Positions 34,608-48,156 are shown, counted from the stretch's first letter. The stretch: 64,000 bases of DNA from Thalassotalea psychrophila (GCF_031583595.1 NZ_CP134145.1:992001-1056000); one strand, 5' to 3'. Notes: generated by a model not told the origin, from the sequence alone. Translations and numbers: made by a program.

Positions 34608-35765
34608 TTAATTAATATGATTACGACAACTAATATTTTCTCCAAGTTCAACTAACTTGTTTAACCAGTCTTGTACTTGCTCAGCCTGATGAGGAGCCGC
34701 GCTTACGCCTGGGTTAATTTCTTTATTAAGTACCGCTAAAATGGCAAATGCAACAGGAATTGATACTAGTCTTGCCATTGCTTGACCAGATTTATTCCCG
34801 GAAGAGTCTAGTAAATAGCTTTGATGCCAAACTTTACCTTCAGCATTTTTAGCTTCTAGTTCAACGCATAGCACAACTCGATCAGCTTCATCTTTATCGT
34901 ATGAATATTTTTGCTCTAACTCTTGGCTTATAGCTGTTAGGCGCTGTTCACTTTCACCCGCTGATAGTTGACCTATTTCATCAAAAAGGTATTGCCAAGC
35001 TGTTGACCAGCCACTTAGCCTAAGCGTACCGCGAACAAACTCTTTTACGTTCCAGTCATCAAGAAGTTGGTATTGCTCAATGAATGGTGTCGAATCACGG
35101 TTTGGATATGCCTGAAAAGTTTCTTGCGTATTACCAGAATCAATTTGGTAATCTCGCAACGCTTCCCATGGCGCTTTTGATGTAGCAATTTCACCGTTAT
35201 TAATCCATTTAGCCGGTGATTTAAGCGCTTTTAATACACCTAACGGCGACCAACTAAATTTATATTTAAAGTCGTTGGCAACTTTTGGAAAACCACCACA
35301 ATAAGAGCGAAAGTAAAGTTCATTATTTTTATCAAATTGTTCGCTGTTGCGATACTTATCAACTAAATCGTGCGCTAATAAATGATCAATGCCAGGGTCT
35401 AAACCAACTTCATTGACAAAACACAAGTTTTTGTCTTCTGCCTTGGCATTTAACGCGGCCATCTCTGGTGAGATATAACTACTTGAAACAAAATGGGCTT
35501 GTTTTTCAATACAAAGGTTTGCAACTTGCAGATGCTTCGTCGCCGGTAACATTGATACCACAACATCACCTGGGTTGATGTTAGCCGCTAACACTTGCCA
35601 GTCGAGTTGTTTTATCGATAGTTTACTACTGATATCTGCGAGTGTTGTTTGCGCTTTCTCAAGGCTACGGTTCCAAACAATAAACGGATTTTCGCTATTT
35701 GCCAGTAATTCAATACCAGGTTTAGAAGATAAGCCTGCGCCAAGCCAGTGGATAGTATGTTTCAT
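34608..35765 (-). CDS. Saccharopine dehydrogenase (glutamate-forming, LYS9-like)
   Basis: Predicted to oxidise saccharopine to 2-aminoadipate semialdehyde plus glutamate. From the ATG at 35765 it has 385 residues: IHWLGAGLSSKPGIELLA (Rossmann), then VVSMLPATKHLQVANLCIEK, FVSSSYISPEMAALNAKA, and FVNEVGLDPGIDHLLAHDLV with the family signature DPGIDH; YFRSYCGGFP follows. The frame opens 19 codons earlier inside the upstream gene, but MKHTIHWLG is the natural start. It follows the LYS1-like gene by 8 bases, so the pair forms a complete lysine-to-semialdehyde route. An alternative biosynthetic role is unlikely given gcdH and the ALDH7 gene nearby. Confidence 0.9.
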   Translation of the reverse strand: MKHTIHWLGAGLSSKPGIELLANSENPFIVWNRSLEKAQTTLADISSKLSIKQLDWQVLAANINPGDVVVSMLPATKHLQVANLCIEKQAHFVSSSYISPEMAALNAKAEDKNLCFVNEVGLDPGIDHLLAHDLVDKYRNSEQFDKNNELYFRSYCGGFPKVANDFKYKFSWSPLGVLKALKSPAKWINNGEIATSKAPWEALRDYQIDSGNTQETFQAYPNRDSTPFIEQYQLLDDWNVKEFVRGTLRLSGWSTAWQYLFDEIGQLSAGESEQRLTAISQELEQKYSYDKDEADRVVLCVELEAKNAEGKVWHQSYLLDSSGNKSGQAMARLVSIPVAFAILAVLNKEINPGVSAAPHQAEQVQDWLNKLVELGENISCRNHIN

Positions 35766-35773
35766 AGGTGACC

Positions 35774-36844
35774 TTATATAGAGTCTATCTTTTGCTGATA
35801 AAGGTTTAGGGCCTTTGGCCACACACCTTGAGTTTTATCATCAAGAGTTAATAAATGGGTTAATAATTGTTGTCCATAATCTTCACTGCTTTCTTTTGGT
35901 AACAGTGATGGTAAATGATCAATCGCGATAAGGCTTAATGGTTTACTGCCAGCTGAAATTTCAATACAAGGTTGTTTAAACGTTGTGCATTGTTGATAAA
36001 TAGGTAAAGGGTTATAACTGCCATATGGATCACAGCTTACATCGACAATAATCGTTAATTTACGATCGTCGGTGTTTAGCATCTCTTTGGTGATAAAAGG
36101 TGGTAAATCTTGATTAACCAGAACGCAGTTAACTAATATATCCATGTCATTAATTTCTGTGAATGGGCCACCTTTTTTCGTTTCAGCCATATCCCATTCA
36201 ACCACCGTTAAGTTCAATGCTTTAGCTAAATCAACAGCGCCGCTGCCACTGCGACCTTTTGCGCCTATCACTAAAATACGAGGTTTCTCGCTTGATGTTG
36301 CTAGACCATTTGCCAAGTCTTTAAGTAAATCTTCTTTATTCGCATATGAGCTTACCTCACTTAATGCTGGTGTTGTGCCTTGATGTTGATTAACCCAAGC
36401 TTGCACAGATAAAGCAGCTCCGGCAAAACCGGCCCAGTAACCAAATGCCGCAATGCGTCGATTATTTTCATCTACTAAAAACTCAAGATCATAAAGCTTA
36501 CCGTTACCAACTTTAAAACGATTTAGTAATGCTTGCCAACCCAGTTGATCTTTATAAGCATGGGCGAAGTAAATGTGCTGATGAATAATTGGGAAACTAT
36601 CTTCAGGCAGTTCTTTTAAACCTAGAATAATGGCATTTTTTGGCGCATCTACCCAACTACCAGCGGAAACTATATTACAACCAATTTTTTCATATTCATA
36701 ATTATCAAAAATACTTTGCTGTGATTGTTCAATACTAACTTGAAAACCAGCGCTAATAAGTTGTTGAGCGCCAGCAGGCGGCAAAGCGTTTCTTTGTTCA
36801 TCCTGTTTGGTTTCGGCACGTAACCAGATATGGGGTTTGTTCAT
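35774..36844 (-). CDS. Saccharopine dehydrogenase (lysine-forming type, LYS1-like), acting as lysine-2-oxoglutarate reductase
   Basis: A 356-residue protein of the LYS1 / alanine-dehydrogenase-like fold: HIWLRAETKQDEQRNALPPA at the N-terminus with the conserved R..E....R pattern, HIYFAHAYKDQ, and the coenzyme motif ILVIGAKGRSGSGAVDLAKA near 188-207, followed by VDVSCDPYGSYNPLPIY. Yeast LYS1 couples saccharopine and lysine reversibly; in a degradative locus it would condense lysine with 2-oxoglutarate. It precedes the LYS9-like gene by 8 bases. Such pairs are uncommon in gammaproteobacteria. Confidence 0.88.
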   Translation of the reverse strand: MNKPHIWLRAETKQDEQRNALPPAGAQQLISAGFQVSIEQSQQSIFDNYEYEKIGCNIVSAGSWVDAPKNAIILGLKELPEDSFPIIHQHIYFAHAYKDQLGWQALLNRFKVGNGKLYDLEFLVDENNRRIAAFGYWAGFAGAALSVQAWVNQHQGTTPALSEVSSYANKEDLLKDLANGLATSSEKPRILVIGAKGRSGSGAVDLAKALNLTVVEWDMAETKKGGPFTEINDMDILVNCVLVNQDLPPFITKEMLNTDDRKLTIIVDVSCDPYGSYNPLPIYQQCTTFKQPCIEISAGSKPLSLIAIDHLPSLLPKESSEDYGQQLLTHLLTLDDKTQGVWPKALNLYQQKIDSI

Positions 36845-36876
36845 AATAAGTTTCTTATAAATAATAATTTGAGGAA

Positions 36877-36932
36877 TATACCCAAGCCACCTCTGCGCTT
36901 AGAAACTACTATTTCAAAGTAGCTTGGGTATA
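36877..36932. repeat. Inverted repeat TATACCCAAGC / GCTTGGGTATA
   Basis: An 11-bp perfect inverted repeat 34 bases apart, in the leader of the LYS1-like gene. The core looks like a small dispersed palindromic element rather than an operator because of its length and GC-rich tips. Confidence 0.55.
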
Positions 36933-36977
36933 TAATACCAATCCGTATAATGAACACATCATTACGCGAACTGGCAT

Positions 36978-37007
36978 AAATAAAGGGCTAATGATAGCCC
37001 TTTATTT
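36978..37007 (-). terminator. Terminator after the TonB-dependent receptor gene
   Basis: AAATAAAGGGCTA pairs perfectly (13 bp) with TAGCCCTTTATTT around ATGA, 32 bases beyond the receptor stop codon on the minus strand. Confidence 0.85.
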
Positions 37008-37038
37008 TATTTAGCTAAACTAATCTATTAATTTTAGA

Positions 37039-39759
37039 CTAGAAGTTAGCTCGAACACCAACAGAATAACGCGCACCTGTTTCAGCAATCGAAATTGTGT
37101 GGTTAGGTAATAAACCACGTTTTCTCGTTACTTCGTTAGTCACGTTAATACCTTCAACAAATATAGTGAAGTTATCGTTAATGTCGTAACTACTGCTCAC
37201 ATCAACTTGAGAATAATCATCAACATAGATTGGATCGCCACCAGCCCAGTTAGATGTTGACTGCATAAACTCATCACGGTTGTTATAAGCAACACGGAAT
37301 TGAAAGCTATCTTGCTCATAGAAAACAACTAAGTTTTGTGAATCGCCTAGACCTGGAAGAGGCAATGGCTTTTCTGCTGTATCAGCATCTGATTCACTAT
37401 CAACAAACGTCATGTTAGCCATGATACCAAAACCATTAAATGGTGCAGGTAAGTAAGTTAGCGTATGTTGAAATGCAATTTCTAACCCATCAATTTCTGT
37501 TGAATTAAGGTTTTCAGGACCACTTACATTGTAAACAAAATCACCACTAGGTACAGAAACTGTTTCATTATAGTTGCCACCATCAATAAAGTTGTCAATA
37601 TCTTTAGTGTAGTAAGCTGCAGATGCATAGCTTGCATCATCAAAGTACCATTCAAGACTTAAATCAAAGTTAGTTGACTCATATGGTTCTAGGTAAGGGT
37701 TACCACCGGAAGCGTTTAAGCTATCAATTTTACCTTCGCCGTAAGAAAGGGCAGGAGACAGTTCTGTTAACGTTGGACGAGTAATACTTTCAGAAAACGC
37801 AGTACGGATAAATACGTCTTCAACAACTTCGATATTAGCATTGATGCTTGGTAACACATGATCATATTCACTGGTTACGCTTAGAGCTTCAATATCAGCA
37901 GATAATACTGGTACGTATTTACCGGTAGCGTCAGGACCACTCATATCAAGTAATGCTTCACCATAGCCTGATGATTTAGTCGTTGTTTCAACGTAACGAA
38001 CACCAGCAACTATTTGCCAAGGCATTTCACCAATTTCACCTTGCAAGTAAGCATCAAAATATACTGCCGTGGTTTCTTCGTTTACTTCATATGATTGACC
38101 TTTAACATTAAGAGCTGTGTGGCCGTTGTACATGTCTAGGTTATCTTTCATCGCTGCAGCATCTGCAGGATCCAATTGACCGTAACCTGCTTCGCTTTCT
38201 AAAAATGCCATGTATTCGTATGAATCAAAAATTAACCAATCATTAGTTGGGCTACCGCTTTCTGCTGATAAGAAACCATCAGCATTAAAATCTGTAAACA
38301 AGCTTGCTGGTAATTGCACACCATAGCCACCCCAACCGTTACGAATATCGGTATGTGTGTTGGTTGGCATAGTTGATAAAGTACGATCAGAAAAAGCAGT
38401 ACCAAAGTTAACTTTACTTAACACACCTTGATCTACTACCCATTCAGCATCAAGACGAATTTCTGAAATTTCATCTTCAATATCATCACCAAAAATACTT
38501 GCCCAGTTCGCACCTAAGATATTTTTATCTAAGTTTTCAGCAAAATCTAAGGTTGGTACGCCGCCTTGTGAATTGTCAAAGGTGTAACCATTAAAGAAAC
38601 CGGCTACGGTATCAGTAGTACCATTGCCACCGTTTGATTCAGCTTTCGAATAAGAAATATCAGCAGCTAAATTAAAGTCGCTGGTAATTTGCCAGTCAGC
38701 ATTAAAACCAAAAGCAGATGTTTCTGTTGTTGTTACCGATAAACGGTTTAAGTAATCGGTGGCGCTGTTATTACCTGACGTTAAACGTACTACAGTACGG
38801 TTTTCGTCAAGTTCTGCGGCAACGGTATTACCAACTTCAAACCAATGAGCAAGAATATCTTCGCGGTAGCTTACGTCATACTCTGAATAAAGAGCATCAG
38901 CCGTGATCACTAAATCATCAGAAGGCTGATATTGAAATACTAATGTACCACTGGTACGTTCACGGTTTTCAGTCTTTACGATTTGATCGTAGTTTTGTGG
39001 CATGTAAACATTTTCAAGAACTTCACCACTTGCAAGGCTATCTAATGTTGTATCGCCATAATAACCGTAGGTTAAAGAATTATCAGTGCGAGTATCACGA
39101 TCGCTATAACTGAATGATGCTAAAACACCAAACTTATCATCAGCAAAGGTATTACTAATTAAGCCAGAGAAAGTAGGGTTGCTTTCTTCTGACATTTCGT
39201 CATAAGTGCTTTTAACACTAGCAACTGCTTTAAAACCATTAAGATCTAATGGACGATGGGTAGTAATGTTAACTGTTGCACCAATACTACCGTCTTGTAA
39301 TTTAGCAGTTTGAGTTTTGTTAACTTCAGCGCCATTAATTAATTCTGCTGCTAAAGTATCAAAGCTAAATGCACGACCACCACTTACTGAGGCCATAGTA
39401 CGGCCATTAACTAGTACCGCATTGAATTCAGGGCCTAAACCACGAACACTTATCTTTTGACCTTCACCGCCATCTCGATCAATTGCTACACCAGAAATAC
39501 GTTGTAATGACTCGGCAACGTTTTGATCTGGAAATTTACCAATGTCTTCTGCTGATATAGCATCAACAATACCATCAGATGATTTTTTCAAATCCATAGC
39601 ACGTACTAAAGAGCCACGAATACCGGTAACGGTAATTGTTTCAACATCATCGTTTAAGCCTTCAGCTTGTTCTTCTGCTGCATATGAATTACTGGTGGCA
39701 CCTAAACTAAGCATAATTGCCATTGATAGATAACTAAGTTTTGGTTTTGCTAGTTGCAT
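37039..39759 (-). CDS. TonB-dependent receptor
   Basis: A 906-residue outer-membrane transporter. Signal peptide (YLSMAIMLSLGATSNSYAAEE), a TonB-box-like ETITVTG, a plug domain (KFPDQNVAESLQRISGVAID, then ISVRGLGPEFNAVLVNG), and a 22-strand-type barrel ending in the aromatic YSVGVRANF. It belongs to the carbohydrate/peptide-receptor type common in Alteromonadales and Xanthomonas/Caulobacter. RBS ggaggga. It is divergent from the GH63 gene and upstream of the saccharopine dehydrogenases. The ligand is unknown; glycosylated hydroxylysine peptides are my inference from context. Confidence 0.93.
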   Translation of the reverse strand: MQLAKPKLSYLSMAIMLSLGATSNSYAAEEQAEGLNDDVETITVTGIRGSLVRAMDLKKSSDGIVDAISAEDIGKFPDQNVAESLQRISGVAIDRDGGEGQKISVRGLGPEFNAVLVNGRTMASVSGGRAFSFDTLAAELINGAEVNKTQTAKLQDGSIGATVNITTHRPLDLNGFKAVASVKSTYDEMSEESNPTFSGLISNTFADDKFGVLASFSYSDRDTRTDNSLTYGYYGDTTLDSLASGEVLENVYMPQNYDQIVKTENRERTSGTLVFQYQPSDDLVITADALYSEYDVSYREDILAHWFEVGNTVAAELDENRTVVRLTSGNNSATDYLNRLSVTTTETSAFGFNADWQITSDFNLAADISYSKAESNGGNGTTDTVAGFFNGYTFDNSQGGVPTLDFAENLDKNILGANWASIFGDDIEDEISEIRLDAEWVVDQGVLSKVNFGTAFSDRTLSTMPTNTHTDIRNGWGGYGVQLPASLFTDFNADGFLSAESGSPTNDWLIFDSYEYMAFLESEAGYGQLDPADAAAMKDNLDMYNGHTALNVKGQSYEVNEETTAVYFDAYLQGEIGEMPWQIVAGVRYVETTTKSSGYGEALLDMSGPDATGKYVPVLSADIEALSVTSEYDHVLPSINANIEVVEDVFIRTAFSESITRPTLTELSPALSYGEGKIDSLNASGGNPYLEPYESTNFDLSLEWYFDDASYASAAYYTKDIDNFIDGGNYNETVSVPSGDFVYNVSGPENLNSTEIDGLEIAFQHTLTYLPAPFNGFGIMANMTFVDSESDADTAEKPLPLPGLGDSQNLVVFYEQDSFQFRVAYNNRDEFMQSTSNWAGGDPIYVDDYSQVDVSSSYDINDNFTIFVEGINVTNEVTRKRGLLPNHTISIAETGARYSVGVRANF

Positions 39760-43452
<3,693 letters not shown>

Positions 43453-43493
43453 AGTGGTATCCGATATTGATGATTTTTATAATACATTTTACT

Positions 43494-43510
43494 TATAGGT
43501 TTTGCCTATA
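43494..43510. promoter_or_regulatory. Candidate LysR box between lysR and gcdH
   Basis: TATAGG-TTTTG-CCTATA: a perfect 6-bp inverted repeat of the T-N11-A type, about 42 bases upstream of lysR and 94 upstream of gcdH, where LysR regulators usually bind to control both genes. Confidence 0.6.
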
Positions 43511-43603
43511 CCAAGCAAAGGAAATGTATATTTTAACTTTGCCTTAGTTTTGTTTATTATTAAAAAATAAGCAATATTTTATTAACTTTTTTGAGGTTTT
43601 ATC

Positions 43604-44791
43604 ATGTCTACTTCTACCAATCGTCCAACGTTTAATTGGCAAGATCCATTATTACTTGATTCGTTATTATCTGAGGAAGAGCGCATGATCCGCGATGCCG
43701 CTCATCAGTATTGCCAAGACAAGCTAATGCCGAGAATATTAGAAGCTAACAGACATGAAAAGTTTGATGTTGAGATCATGAAAGAACTCGGCGAACTTGG
43801 TTTACTTGGCGCCACCATCCCTGAAAAATATGGCTGCGCCGGTGCTAATTATGTAACTTACGGCTTAGTTGCCAGAGAGGTGGAACGTGTAGACAGTGGT
43901 TATCGTAGTGCCATGAGTGTGCAATCGTCTTTAGTTATGCACCCAATTTATGCCTATGGTAGTGAAGAGCAAAAAATGAAGTACTTGCCAAAACTGGCAA
44001 CGGCAGAGTTGATAGGCTGTTTCGGTTTAACCGAGCCAAATTCTGGCTCCGATCCAGCAAGTATGCTCACTCGCGCCGACGCGGTAGATGGCGGTTTTAA
44101 ATTAACCGGTAATAAGATGTGGATCACTAACTCACCAATTGCCGATATCTTTATTGTTTGGGCGAAACTCGATGGTGTTATTCGCGGCTTCATTCTAGAA
44201 AAAGGCATGCCTGGCTTAAGTGCACCTAAAATTGAAGGTAAATTTTCACTTAGAGCATCTATTACCGGCGAAATCGTCATGGATGAAGTGTTTGTACCAA
44301 GCGAAAATATGCTACCAAATGCCAAGGGTTTATCAGGCCCATTTGGCTGTTTAAATAAAGCCAGATATGGAATTTCTTGGGGCGCATTAGGTGCCGCAGA
44401 GTTTTGTTGGCATGGTGCTCGTCAATATACACTAGACCGTGAGCAATTCGGTAAGCCTTTGGCTGCCACGCAACTCATTCAAAAGAAGCTTGCCGATATG
44501 CAAACTGAAATTACCACCGGTTTATTTGCCTGTTTACAAGTAGGCCGTTTGATGGATGCTGGCACATTATCGCCAGAGGCGATATCACTGGTAAAGCGTA
44601 ATTCATGTGGTAAGGCGTTAGACATAGCGCGTATGGCGCGTGATATGCACGGTGGTAACGGCATCAGCGATGAATTCCATATTATTAGACACGTGATGAA
44701 TCTTGAAGCGGTAAACACTTACGAAGGTACCCATGATGTACACGCCTTAATTTTAGGTCGAGCACAAACCGGTATTCAAGCGTTTTTCTAA
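43604..44791 (+). CDS. gcdH: Glutaryl-CoA dehydrogenase
   Basis: An FAD acyl-CoA dehydrogenase that converts glutaryl-CoA to crotonyl-CoA plus CO2, the committed end of lysine and hydroxylysine breakdown. The 395 residues match Gcd[21 protein letters not shown] at the start, [46 protein letters not shown], and the catalytic Glu374 in [16 protein letters not shown]. Divergent from the LysR gene; the fused E1 gene follows 45 bases later. Confidence 0.96.
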   Translation: MSTSTNRPTFNWQDPLLLDSLLSEEERMIRDAAHQYCQDKLMPRILEANRHEKFDVEIMKELGELGLLGATIPEKYGCAGANYVTYGLVAREVERVDSGYRSAMSVQSSLVMHPIYAYGSEEQKMKYLPKLATAELIGCFGLTEPNSGSDPASMLTRADAVDGGFKLTGNKMWITNSPIADIFIVWAKLDGVIRGFILEKGMPGLSAPKIEGKFSLRASITGEIVMDEVFVPSENMLPNAKGLSGPFGCLNKARYGISWGALGAAEFCWHGARQYTLDREQFGKPLAATQLIQKKLADMQTEITTGLFACLQVGRLMDAGTLSPEAISLVKRNSCGKALDIARMARDMHGGNGISDEFHIIRHVMNLEAVNTYEGTHDVHALILGRAQTGIQAFF

Positions 44792-44836
44792 GCTTACCCT
44801 TTAATAAAATCAGCTCATTATGAACGTGGAATAAAA

Positions 44837-47074
44837 ATGGTAGATCGCAATAAATTAGTGAATGAAAATTTTGTCAACTTTGTTGAAACTGAAAATTTTC
44901 CCAAGACAGATAATAAGCTCACACCTAGTGAAGTAGGCTTAAGTGCTAGTGATGTTATCGATATTTTTGAAAGCCAAGTGCTGAGCCGTCATTTAGACCT
45001 GCAATCTCGGGTAATGCAAAAACAAGGACAAAGCTTTTATACTATTGGTAGTGCAGGCCATGAAGGTAATGCTGCTTATGCGAAAGCTTTTCGCCCGAGC
45101 GATATGGCATTCTTGCATTATCGCAGTGGTGCGTTTGTCATTCAGCGGGCGAAACAGATACCTGGGCAAACCGCGCTTTACGATATGTTGCTTTCGTTTG
45201 CTGCCTCTAAAGATGATCCTATATCAGGTGGACGTCATAAAGTACTAGGCAGTAAAGCATTATCTATTCCTCCACAAACCAGTACTATTGCCTCGCATTT
45301 ACCCAAAGCCATGGGTACAGCTTTTAGTATCCCTTTGGCTAAGCGTCTAAACTTTGCTGGCGACTTACCTAATGACAGCGTAGTAATTTGTAATTTTGGC
45401 GATGCATCAAGTAATCACTCAACGGCACAAGGTGCATTTAATTGTACTGCTTGGGCGGCTTACCAATCTATACCTATGCCAATTGTGTTTGTTTGCGAAG
45501 ACAATGGTATTGGTATTTCAACCTCCACGCCAGATGGCTGGATCGCGGCGAATTATAAAGATCGAGCAGGATTACATTACATTTACTGCGATGGTTTAGA
45601 TATTGTTGATACCTACCATAAAGCTAAACAAGCGGAACGAATTGCCAGAGAATTACGCAAACCAGTATTTTTACACGTTAGAACAGTACGTTTACTTGGT
45701 CATGCAGGCTCTGATGCTGAATTTGTTTATCGCAGTATTGCGGAGATCGAGGCGAATGAACATCAAGATCCTTTATTACATAGTGCCCGTATTTTAGTTG
45801 AGAACAATATATTATCAGCTGAACAAATTGTAAAAATTTATCAAGATAGTGCCAAACGAATCGCCAATATTGCCGAGCATGCAGCCAGTAAATCAAAGCT
45901 AGAAAGTGCCGAACAAGTTGAGGCAAGTATTGTTCCGCCTAAACGTGAAAATATTCACCAAAAAGTTGTCAGCGCCGAACAACGCCAGCAACTATTTGCT
46001 CATGAAAAGCATAACCTCAATAAAAAGCAGCATTTGGCCAAGTTATTGAACTGGACCTTGATGGACTTAATGGCTGAGCATGAAAACATTGTCATGTGTG
46101 GTGAAGACATAGGTAAAAAAGGTGGGGTTTATAACGTTACCAGCAAGTTATTTGACCGCTTTGGTCATAACCGAGTGATTAATACCTTACTCGATGAGCA
46201 GTCAATTTTAGGTGGCGCCATAGGCTTTGCTCATAATGGATTATTACCGATAGCTGAAATTCAATTTCTCGCTTATGTGCACAATGCCGAAGATCAAATT
46301 CGAGGTGAGGCTGCCACCTTGCCGTTTTTCTCAAATGGCCAATTTACTAACCCAATGGTGATCCGTATTGCCGGGCTTGCCTATCAAAAAGGTTTTGGTG
46401 GTCATTTTCATAATGATAACTCCTTCGCTGTATTTCGCGATATTCCCGGATTAATAATTGCTTGTCCATCAAATGGTAATGACGCCATTGAAATGATGCG
46501 CAGCTGCGTAAAACTTGCGCAAGAGCAACAACGAATAGTGGTTTTTCTTGAACCGATAGCGTTGTATATGACCAAAGATTTACACGCAGAAGGCGATGGT
46601 TTATGGACCTCTAACTATGTACTGCCTGAACGTGCGAGCACTGAAGTTAATCAGCAAATCAGCGTTTATGGTGAAGGCGACGATATCTGTATTTTATCCT
46701 ACGGTAATGGTTATTTCCTGTCACGCCAAGCTGAACAAATATTAGCTGAACAAGGTATTCGTTGTCGGGTTATCGATTTACGTTGGTTAGCACCACTTGA
46801 TGAGCAAGGCATTATCGAACAGGTGAAACAATGTAAACATGTACTTATTGTTGATGAGTGCCGCAAAACCGGCTCTATCAGTGAAGCGCTAGTAACCTTA
46901 ATTCATGAGCAGCAAGCAGTGCCGAAAGCTACCAATGAGTTGCAGCGAATAACTGCCAATGATTGCTTCATTCCATTAGGAACGGCAGCTTATCATGTAC
47001 TCCCCGCCACTGATGATATTGTTGCTGCGGCAACGTCAATAATGAATAATAACAAGGCGAAAGCGTATCTATGA
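44837..47074 (+). CDS. Fused alpha-beta E1 component of a 2-oxoacid dehydrogenase
   Basis: A 745-residue thiamine-diphosphate enzyme in which the E1 alpha part (RHLDLQSRVMQKQG; CNFGDASSNHSTAQGAFN; CEDNGIGIS) is fused to the E1 beta part (MCGEDIGKKGGVYNVT; LLDEQSILGGAIGFA; VVFLEPIALY; DLRWLAPLDEQ). The closest separate-chain relatives are branched-chain 2-oxoacid dehydrogenases. Because it lies directly between gcdH and an acyltransferase gene, it is a good candidate 2-oxoadipate dehydrogenase producing glutaryl-CoA. No E2 or E3 is encoded nearby. Its TAA overlaps the next ATG (ATGA). Confidence 0.85.
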   Translation: MVDRNKLVNENFVNFVETENFPKTDNKLTPSEVGLSASDVIDIFESQVLSRHLDLQSRVMQKQGQSFYTIGSAGHEGNAAYAKAFRPSDMAFLHYRSGAFVIQRAKQIPGQTALYDMLLSFAASKDDPISGGRHKVLGSKALSIPPQTSTIASHLPKAMGTAFSIPLAKRLNFAGDLPNDSVVICNFGDASSNHSTAQGAFNCTAWAAYQSIPMPIVFVCEDNGIGISTSTPDGWIAANYKDRAGLHYIYCDGLDIVDTYHKAKQAERIARELRKPVFLHVRTVRLLGHAGSDAEFVYRSIAEIEANEHQDPLLHSARILVENNILSAEQIVKIYQDSAKRIANIAEHAASKSKLESAEQVEASIVPPKRENIHQKVVSAEQRQQLFAHEKHNLNKKQHLAKLLNWTLMDLMAEHENIVMCGEDIGKKGGVYNVTSKLFDRFGHNRVINTLLDEQSILGGAIGFAHNGLLPIAEIQFLAYVHNAEDQIRGEAATLPFFSNGQFTNPMVIRIAGLAYQKGFGGHFHNDNSFAVFRDIPGLIIACPSNGNDAIEMMRSCVKLAQEQQRIVVFLEPIALYMTKDLHAEGDGLWTSNYVLPERASTEVNQQISVYGEGDDICILSYGNGYFLSRQAEQILAEQGIRCRVIDLRWLAPLDEQGIIEQVKQCKHVLIVDECRKTGSISEALVTLIHEQQAVPKATNELQRITANDCFIPLGTAAYHVLPATDDIVAAATSIMNNNKAKAYL

Positions 47075-48132
47075 GCACAATTAACAGTAACAAACAGAAA
47101 AAAACTGCCGTAGTAATTTGCCCTGGTCGTGGTACATACAATAAAGAAGAGCTTGGCTATTTAAAGCGTTTACATGCAGATAAACCCGAACTCATTAAAG
47201 TGATTGATGACTATCGACAACAACTTGGGCAAGACCGTATTAGCGACCTAGATGCAATGACAAAATACAGTATGCGCAAACATACTGCTGGCGAGAATGC
47301 CTCGGCGCTTATCTATGCCTGTGCGATGGCAGATTATCAAAGCATTAATCAAGACGAATACGATATTGTTGCGGTTACCGGAAACTCTATGGGCTGGTAT
47401 ATTGCTTTGGCGGTTGCTGGTGCATTAAAACCTGAGGCCGCGATTGAATTGATTAATACCATGGGCTCAATGATGACCGATGGGGTGATTGGAGGTCAGT
47501 TAATTTACCCTATTAGTGATGAAGATTGGCAAGAAGACCGCGCTGTAGTTAAGCAAATTAATCATTGGTTAGAAGAAGTTAATCAAAGTGCTAATAATGA
47601 AGTTCATATCTCTATTCACCTTGGTGGTTATCTAGTTTTTGGCGGTAATAAATCAGGCTTAGCGGCTTTAGAAGCCAAATTACCTGTTGTGCAAGAACGA
47701 TATCCAATGAATCTATTTAACCACGCGGCATTTCATACACCACTGTTAAAAGGTACATCTACCAAAGCAAAATCATTACTTGCGAATAGTTTAATTTCTA
47801 AGCCTGACATTGCACTTATCGATGGCTTAGGACAAATTTGGCAGCCTTATAGCACTGATACTGACAAGCTTTATGATTATACGTTAGACACACAAGTCGT
47901 TGCGCCTTATAATTTTAGTAAAGCCATTGAAGTTGCCGTTAAAGAATTTGCTCCGGATAAATTAATTATCTTAGGACCTGGTTCAACGTTAGGTGGGGCT
48001 GTTGCACAAAGCTTGATTAAGCAGCAATGGCTAGAGTTAACCTGTAAAAGTGATTTTATAAGTCTGCAAAAATCCAATCCTTTTATCTTAGCGATGGGAT
48101 TAGCAGATCAACGAAAACAGGTTATAAACTAA
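47071..48132 (+). CDS. FabD-like acyltransferase lacking the malonyl-binding arginine
   Basis: A 353-residue acyltransferase-fold protein: VVICPGRGTYNKEELGYL at the start, the nucleophile elbow VTGNSMGWY (GxSxG), VAGALKPEAA, and the histidine in FNHAAFHTPLLKG. FabD uses an Arg (E. coli R117, in ELRGKFMQ) to hold the malonyl carboxylate; the aligned segment reads NTMGSMMT, so that Arg is Met. Malonyl-CoA:ACP transfer is therefore unlikely. It overlaps the E1 gene by four bases, suggesting it works with the oxoacid dehydrogenase, perhaps as an acyl carrier or hydrolase. Role unknown. Confidence 0.75.
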   Translation: MSTINSNKQKKTAVVICPGRGTYNKEELGYLKRLHADKPELIKVIDDYRQQLGQDRISDLDAMTKYSMRKHTAGENASALIYACAMADYQSINQDEYDIVAVTGNSMGWYIALAVAGALKPEAAIELINTMGSMMTDGVIGGQLIYPISDEDWQEDRAVVKQINHWLEEVNQSANNEVHISIHLGGYLVFGGNKSGLAALEAKLPVVQERYPMNLFNHAAFHTPLLKGTSTKAKSLLANSLISKPDIALIDGLGQIWQPYSTDTDKLYDYTLDTQVVAPYNFSKAIEVAVKEFAPDKLIILGPGSTLGGAVAQSLIKQQWLELTCKSDFISLQKSNPFILAMGLADQRKQVIN

Positions 48133-48156
48133 TTAATTTAAAATCGAATTGAGATC

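Noticed and set aside
35766..35822. N-terminal extension of the LYS9-like gene
   Set aside because: It overlaps the upstream gene and the Rossmann fold begins right after the ATG at 35765.
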